A stretch of DNA of 50,427 nt from UBA8752 sp002172485 (GTDB lineage Bacteria; Bacteroidota; Bacteroidia; Flavobacteriales_D; Sanyastnellaceae): the NCBI GenBank assembly GCA_042089915.1, contig JBELJZ010000018.1:1-50427 (forward strand), written 5' to 3'. The notes under the pieces were generated by a model. It had not been told where the DNA came from. It worked only from the letters and a program-made list of their open reading frames with translations, and did not search any database. This document shows, one piece after another, positions 50,020 through 50,427 of this stretch. Every line of letters starts with the position of its first letter. Position 1 is the first letter of the stretch. Both the position numbers and the translations under genes were made by a program.

Positions 50020-50427
50020 TTGCCCACATCGCCCGCGAATTCGTCAGCGTCGATTCCGAAGGACTCCATTCGGGATTCCGCCCTTCGCACACTCCGCATG
50101 GAGGCCGAGGCCATCGGGGCTTTGACCGACCGGATCGGACCGGACTTCCAAAGCGTGGTGGATGCCGTTCTAGAACGGGGGAAAGTCGGTGGACGCCTCG
50201 TGTTCACGGGCATCGGAAAGAGTGCGGACGTCGCGCGAAAGACGGTGGCCACGCTCAACAGCACCGGAACGCCTTCCGCCTTCCTTCATGCTGCAGACGC
50301 CTTGCATGGCGACCTCGGACTGGTCAGCGACAGCGACATCGTGGTGGCCGTTTCCAAAAGTGGTGCCACGGCCGAACTCGTCCAGCTCATGCCGCTGCTG
50401 CAAGCACGCGGGGTCTTCCTTGTGGCC
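50020..50427 (+). CDS. kdsD: D-arabinose 5-phosphate isomerase-like protein (KdsD/KpsF), cut by right edge
   Basis: The frame stays open to the right end (136 codons seen). It has a SIS sugar-isomerase domain with LVFTGIGKSADVARK, ATLNSTGTPSAFLHAADALHGDLG and VVAVSKSGATAELVQL. This is the KdsD/GutQ pattern that makes arabinose 5-phosphate for KDO, an LPS core sugar. Its CBS domains would lie beyond the edge. The start is uncertain: the family helix before the SIS domain (SALRTLRMEAEAIGAL) begins ahead of ATG 50098, so an upstream TTG at 50020 is preferred; the frame opens after a stop at 50002-50004. Confidence 0.85.
   Translation, partial: MPTSPANSSASIPKDSIRDSALRTLRMEAEAIGALTDRIGPDFQSVVDAVLERGKVGGRLVFTGIGKSADVARKTVATLNSTGTPSAFLHAADALHGDLGLVSDSDIVVAVSKSGATAELVQLMPLLQARGVFLVA

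Noticed and set aside
1..50427. CRISPR arrays, insertion sequences, prophage or defence islands
   Set aside because: No direct repeat arrays, transposase or integrase motifs, or terminal repeats were seen; nearly every gene is a conserved chromosomal gene.

Overview
The window comes from a GC-rich member of the Bacteroidota, most likely a Flavobacteriales-type lineage. This rests on the gliding genes gldE and gldD, the type IX secretion regulator porX, the Bacteroidota-type gene orders mutY-ssb-gldE-gldD and HU-TPR-rng, a short-chain threonine dehydrogenase, scarce Shine-Dalgarno sequences, and upstream boxes that resemble the Bacteroidota -7 element TAnnTTTG. Coding density is very high. I see no insertion sequence, prophage, CRISPR array or rRNA, and no gene-free stretch longer than about 170 bases. 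This is conserved core chromosome, not an accessory island.

Layout. At 1-336 (minus) is the start of a secreted protein I do not recognise, cut by the left edge. tRNA-Leu(UAG) follows and leads into tig-clpP-clpX-mutS (547-6525), a protein-folding, proteolysis and mismatch-repair run. On the minus strand, porX-tsaE-ald (9812-6529) joins the T9SS regulator to a tRNA t6A factor and an alanine-dehydrogenase-family enzyme. An HD phosphohydrolase (9891-11147) converges on a minus-strand run of HU, an anchored TPR protein, a 30-residue COX24/mS38-like protein and RNase G (13785-11137). Divergent from HU is mutY-ssb-gldE-gldD-coaX-OMP (13902-19518), followed by the envelope run TPR-lptC-small membrane protein-CNNM/CorC-PpiD (19619-25305). 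queA and tdh diverge at 26.5 kb. Next come a MORN-like protein with a good terminator and the pair cysS-M28 cyclase-like lipoprotein.

From 30.8 kb the minus strand carries a TPR protein with a degenerate histidine-kinase-like cytoplasmic part, then a secreted cyclophilin with pheS. The plus strand has a small lipoprotein, tRNA-Pro(GGG) with a strong terminator, and a 120-residue conserved hypothetical. A receiver-CRP fusion regulator (minus) is divergent from pheT and a PlsC-like acyltransferase. Then come a PhoB/PhoR-like two-component pair, an MBL-fold hydrolase, a 1068-residue propeller plus beta-barrel envelope protein, a half-size TSUP permease, an M20 amidohydrolase, recQ (minus), and the start of a kdsD-like sugar-phosphate isomerase at the right edge.

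Functionally the window combines information processing (tig, clpXP, mutS, mutY, ssb, recQ, rng, cysS, pheST, queA, tsaE, two tRNAs) with envelope biogenesis (lptC, ppiD, gldD/E, porX, plsC, kdsD, several outer-membrane and lipoproteins). I found no convincing new multi-gene system. The best leads are a set of -7-like boxes ending in TTCGC, several of which sit only 4-7 bases before the start codon and predict leaderless mRNAs; the tiny COX24-like gene; the degenerate kinase; and several conserved proteins lacking hallmark residues (RecQ zinc cysteines, SSB acidic tip, Ald histidine).
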